8,982 nt of DNA from Erysipelotrichaceae bacterium. GTDB taxonomy: Bacteria > Bacillota_I > Bacilli_A > Erysipelotrichales > Erysipelotrichaceae. Location of the stretch: positions 1 to 8,982 of the forward strand of contig JAUNJW010000072.1 of assembly GCA_030533035.1 (NCBI GenBank). Reading direction: 5' to 3'. The position numbers and the translations under genes are program-made. The notes under the pieces are model-generated. The model did no database searches. It had not been told where the DNA came from and worked only from the letters and a program-made list of their open reading frames with translations. Below, piece after piece: positions 7,442 to 8,982 of the stretch (the first letter of the stretch is position 1; each line of letters starts with the position of its first letter).

Positions 7442-7461
7442 CCGGAAAACAGTTTTCCCGG
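7442..7461. repeat. Inverted repeat between divergent promoters
   Basis: CCGGAAAAC and GTTTTCCCGG are complementary apart from one extra C, separated by one A. It lies between the two divergent promoters and outside both predicted transcripts, so a DNA-level operator is more likely than an RNA hairpin. Confidence 0.4.
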
Positions 7462-7512
7462 ATTCTTAAGATTCCCCTTTACTTTAGGGCTATTCATCGG
7501 TTTCAGTTCTTA

Positions 7513-7518
7513 TATAAT
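7513..7518 (+). promoter_or_regulatory. Probable -10 box of the lipoprotein gene
   Basis: A perfect TATAAT lies 23 nt before the ATG. No good -35 is present at 16-18 nt (the best is near TATTCA), so the promoter may need an activator or be weak. Confidence 0.5.
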
Positions 7519-7541
7519 GGGGCTGTGGAGGGTATTCCAGA

Positions 7542-8198
7542 ATGAAAAAATTCCTTAAAATGACTGCGTTATGCGGTTTAGCCGTATTAATGTCCGGCTG
7601 CTTCAAATACAGAGTCCACCTCGACGTCGCCAAAGACGGATCCATCACAGGCTACAATGAAACACTGCTGAAGGACAGCGTGTTATCGATCGGCGGAACA
7701 GATTCCGACGAGGCTGTCCAGTCCATGATTGATGAGCAGAAAAAACAGTATCCTGATTCTCAATTCACAGTTCTTCAGGAAGGTGAAGGCGAGGATCTCT
7801 TCAAAGGCTACAGAATGACAAACATCCCGACCAAGGGCTACAACGTCAAAGTCGAAAAGAATACAGTCACTGTCACAGTTGAGCTGACTGATTCCCAGGA
7901 TGAGCTGTCTGACCTGATTTCCGAAAGCGGTCAGAAGGCGACAGTTGACCAGCTGAAGGAACAGGGTGTTGAAGCCACACTGTCCATCACAATGCCCCAG
8001 AAGATCGAATCCGCCAATCTCGGCACAGTCGAGGGCAGAACTGTTACTGTAGACCTGCTCAGTGATTTTACCGAAAATGAACTGGTTGTTGTCTCCAAGG
8101 CTTCGAATCTCTCAGGCATCCTGCTTTACACAGGCATCGGTATTCTTGTGCTGGTGGGCGTCTGGTTCCTGATCAAAGGCAGATCAAAGAAAGCCTGA
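7542..8198 (+). CDS. LppM-like lipoprotein with C-terminal membrane anchor
   Basis: 218 residues. A short charged N-terminus (MKKFLK), a hydrophobic stretch (8-17) and MSGC with C20 as the lipidated cysteine make a lipoprotein signal. The mature domain is about 165 residues of beta-rich sequence starting FKYRVHLDVAKDGSITGYNE, a pattern (strand, then a DGS turn) seen in LppM-type lipoproteins. A membrane segment follows at about 192-211 (GILLYTGIGILVLVGVWFLI) with the positive tail KGRSKKA. The topology is thus an extracytoplasmic domain tethered at both ends. GGAGGG (7527-7532) lies 9 nt before the ATG. Transcribed alone, divergent from the LRR-protein gene and convergent with the VOC gene. 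The LppM relation is a judgement from pattern; the biological role is unknown. Confidence 0.85.
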   Translation: MKKFLKMTALCGLAVLMSGCFKYRVHLDVAKDGSITGYNETLLKDSVLSIGGTDSDEAVQSMIDEQKKQYPDSQFTVLQEGEGEDLFKGYRMTNIPTKGYNVKVEKNTVTVTVELTDSQDELSDLISESGQKATVDQLKEQGVEATLSITMPQKIESANLGTVEGRTVTVDLLSDFTENELVVVSKASNLSGILLYTGIGILVLVGVWFLIKGRSKKA

Positions 8199-8214
8199 AA
8201 CTGATTCATGTATG

Positions 8215-8249
8215 AAAACAGATTTCCGGACCGGGAAATCTGTTTTTTT
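8215..8249. terminator. Bidirectional intrinsic terminator between convergent genes
   Basis: AACAGATTTCC (8217-8227) and GGAAATCTGTT (8234-8244) form a perfect 11-bp stem with a 6-nt loop. On the plus strand it runs into TTTTTTT (8243-8249) and ends the lipoprotein transcript. On the minus strand it is followed by TTTT and can end the VOC transcript. Confidence 0.9.
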
Positions 8250-8268
8250 CTTTGAATAACAATTTTGT

Positions 8269-8676
8269 TCAGAGCTTTGAAAACCGTTCCGCGTTTTCCG
8301 AGCGGTCCAGAAAGAATTCAATCTGTTCACCGAGCGGTCCATAGCAGAAAGCGATTCTTGCCGGGATCTGAGGTGATGAATGGATGAGGATATCCTTCGG
8401 TTCAATGAAAACCTCATATCCCGCTTCCCGGATTCTTTCAGTCAGCTCATCGATTTCATCCGCAAAGAAAGCAAAATGCCTGATCGCTCCGAGTTCCCTG
8501 ATCCCCGGTTTGTCATTGTTGATTTCCAGCCAGCAGTTGCCGGTTTCGACCATAATGCCGGTTTCCCATTCACGGACGATGGAAAGGCCCAGTATCTCTG
8601 TGTAGAATTCTTTTGTTTTCCTGAATACTTCCGGACTGTCTGTCTTCATCGAAATATGGTGAATGCCTCTTATCAT
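8269..8676 (-). CDS. VOC / glyoxalase-I-family protein
   Basis: 135 residues, one vicinal-oxygen-chelate unit pair (two beta-alpha-beta-beta-beta modules). MIRGIHHISMKT begins the first module, with YTEILGLSIVREW typical of glyoxalase I and methylmalonyl-CoA epimerase relatives. IRHFAFFADEIDELTERIREAG begins the second, and YGPLGEQIEFF ends it. The four expected metal-ligand positions are all filled: H7, E51 (WLEINN), H67 and E120. It could be a lactoylglutathione-lyase-like enzyme, an epimerase or a resistance-type protein; sequence alone does not decide. The start at 8674-8676 is chosen because GGAGG lies 8 nt upstream and MIRGIHH is the standard beginning; the frame could extend to 8709 without a good site. 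A weak minus-strand promoter (TTGTCC, 16 nt, TAAATT) is possible upstream. Convergent with the lipoprotein gene. Confidence 0.88.
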   Translation of the reverse strand: MIRGIHHISMKTDSPEVFRKTKEFYTEILGLSIVREWETGIMVETGNCWLEINNDKPGIRELGAIRHFAFFADEIDELTERIREAGYEVFIEPKDILIHSSPQIPARIAFCYGPLGEQIEFFLDRSENAERFSKL

Positions 8677-8767
8677 GGAATGTTCCTCCCTCTCCCCTTC
8701 AGAATGCACAATTTACCGGAAAAAATAAAGGGGACAAACACAATCCATCATTCAAACCACAGCAGTT

Positions 8768-8788
8768 TTCACAATTCAGAACTGTGAA
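8768..8788. repeat. Inverted repeat TTCACA-N9-TGTGAA
   Basis: Perfect 6-bp arms (8768-8773 and 8783-8788), 21 bp overall, just upstream of the extended -10 at 8792-8800. It is placed where an activator or repressor of the plus-strand RNA could bind. Confidence 0.45.
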
Positions 8789-8791
8789 CTG

Positions 8792-8800
8792 TGCTATGAT
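8792..8800 (+). promoter_or_regulatory. Extended -10 promoter of the short plus-strand RNA
   Basis: TGCTATGAT is an extended -10 (TGN plus TATGAT). No good -35 is present at the normal distance, which extended -10 promoters can tolerate. Transcription would start near 8807. Confidence 0.5.
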
Positions 8801-8806
8801 GACATT

Positions 8807-8893
8807 GTAAAAGGATCACCGAATGACGGCTGTCCTCTAATTCTTTAACGAAAACGATCGCTATTGTTTGGAAGACGGGCGATCGTTTTTCGT
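8807..8893 (+). ncRNA. Candidate antisense RNA (type I antitoxin-like)
   Basis: A transcript of about 85-90 nt runs from the extended -10 promoter to the terminator stem at 8848-8893. It covers the 3' end of the small membrane-peptide gene on the opposite strand, as antitoxin RNAs do in TxpA/RatA, BsrG/SR4 and Fst-type loci. It also contains a five-codon reading frame, MTAVL (8823-8840), with AAGGA 7 nt upstream. It could therefore instead be the leader/attenuator of a plus-strand gene beyond the window. Confidence 0.4.
8848..8893. terminator. Bidirectional terminator shared by the plus-strand RNA and the small toxin-like gene
   Basis: ACGAAAACGATCGC (8848-8861) pairs with GCGATCGTTTTTCGT (8879-8893), 14 bp with one bulged T, around a 17-nt loop. 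U-runs lie in the 3' arm on both strands (five on plus, four on minus). On the minus strand the 5' arm encodes residues TKNDR of the small peptide and its stop codon is at the start of the other arm. Confidence 0.7.
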
Positions 8894-8980
8894 ATTCATG
8901 TATGACGCAATCTGCAGGCCGAGGCTGACAGATGTAACTGTTAAAGTCACAATTGCGATCACAGTATCAATACTGATCAT
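8861..8980 (-). CDS. Small single-span membrane peptide, holin-like type I toxin candidate
   Basis: 39 codons plus stop, below usual gene-calling length. The protein begins MISIDTVIAIVTLTVTSVSL, continues through GLQIASYM and ends in a polar, positive tail NTKNDRPSSKQ: one hydrophobic span of about 20 residues plus a charged C-terminus, the layout of Fst/TxpA and putative holin-like toxins of Bacillota. The ATG is 2 nt from the window edge, so its ribosome binding site and promoter are not visible and a longer N-terminus cannot be excluded. A short RNA on the opposite strand overlaps its 3' end and shares its terminator. Toxicity is an inference from size, topology and arrangement; no family was confirmed by search. 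Confidence 0.5.
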   Translation of the reverse strand: MISIDTVIAIVTLTVTSVSLGLQIASYMNTKNDRPSSKQ

Positions 8981-8982
8981 AG

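Noticed and set aside
6641..7558. 305-residue open frame on the plus strand across the LRR gene start and the intergenic region
   Set aside because: No domain, no good ribosome binding site, and it overlaps the well-supported LRR gene, two promoters and the lipoprotein start.

Overview
The window looks like chromosomal DNA of a low-to-mid-GC member of the Bacillota, possibly the Erysipelotrichia. The evidence is strong AGGAGG/GGAGG ribosome binding sites, sigma-A type promoters, many intrinsic terminators, a CcpA-type cre site, and protein families common in that group (GH1 6-phospho-beta-glucosidase, short class I ManA, BspA-like leucine-rich repeats). The taxonomic guess comes from general protein character, not from a marker gene. 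No tRNA, rRNA, CRISPR array, insertion sequence or prophage gene was seen.

Layout, left to right. (1) Positions 1-2996, all minus strand, form a sugar-use block: a small XRE-type regulator (2751-2996), a 6-phospho-beta-glucosidase (1192-2655), and a mannose-6-phosphate isomerase whose frame runs without a stop into the start of a ROK-type sugar kinase at the left edge (1-1017). Terminators follow the regulator and the glucosidase, and the glucosidase has its own promoter. (2) 3070-4569, minus: a 499-residue DUF2828 protein (TROVE-like helical part plus von Willebrand A domain with MIDAS). It is preceded by about 380 nt of gene-free, palindrome-rich DNA that may hold a small plus-strand RNA. 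(3) 4951-5574, minus: a flavodoxin-like FMN reductase with a four-cysteine motif. (4) 5717-7252, minus: a cytoplasmic protein with a BRCT-like N-terminus, BspA-type repeats and an unassigned C-terminal domain. A good promoter with a cre-like site over its -35 drives it. (5) 7542-8198, plus: a lipoprotein with a C-terminal membrane anchor, divergent from (4). (6) 8269-8676, minus: a VOC/glyoxalase-family protein, convergent with (5) and sharing a bidirectional terminator. (7) Right edge: a 39-codon single-span membrane peptide on the minus strand (8861-8980) facing a short plus-strand RNA. They share a terminator, as in type I toxin-antitoxin loci.

How the genes may work together: the glucosidase would split imported phospho-beta-glucosides into glucose and glucose-6-phosphate. 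The kinase-isomerase fusion could phosphorylate a free hexose and feed it to fructose-6-phosphate. No PTS transporter is in view. The remaining genes are mostly single transcription units with their own promoters and terminators. The most unusual items are the ManA-ROK fusion, the candidate type I toxin-antitoxin pair, the DUF2828 gene with its structured upstream region, and the BRCT-like/LRR protein under apparent catabolite control.
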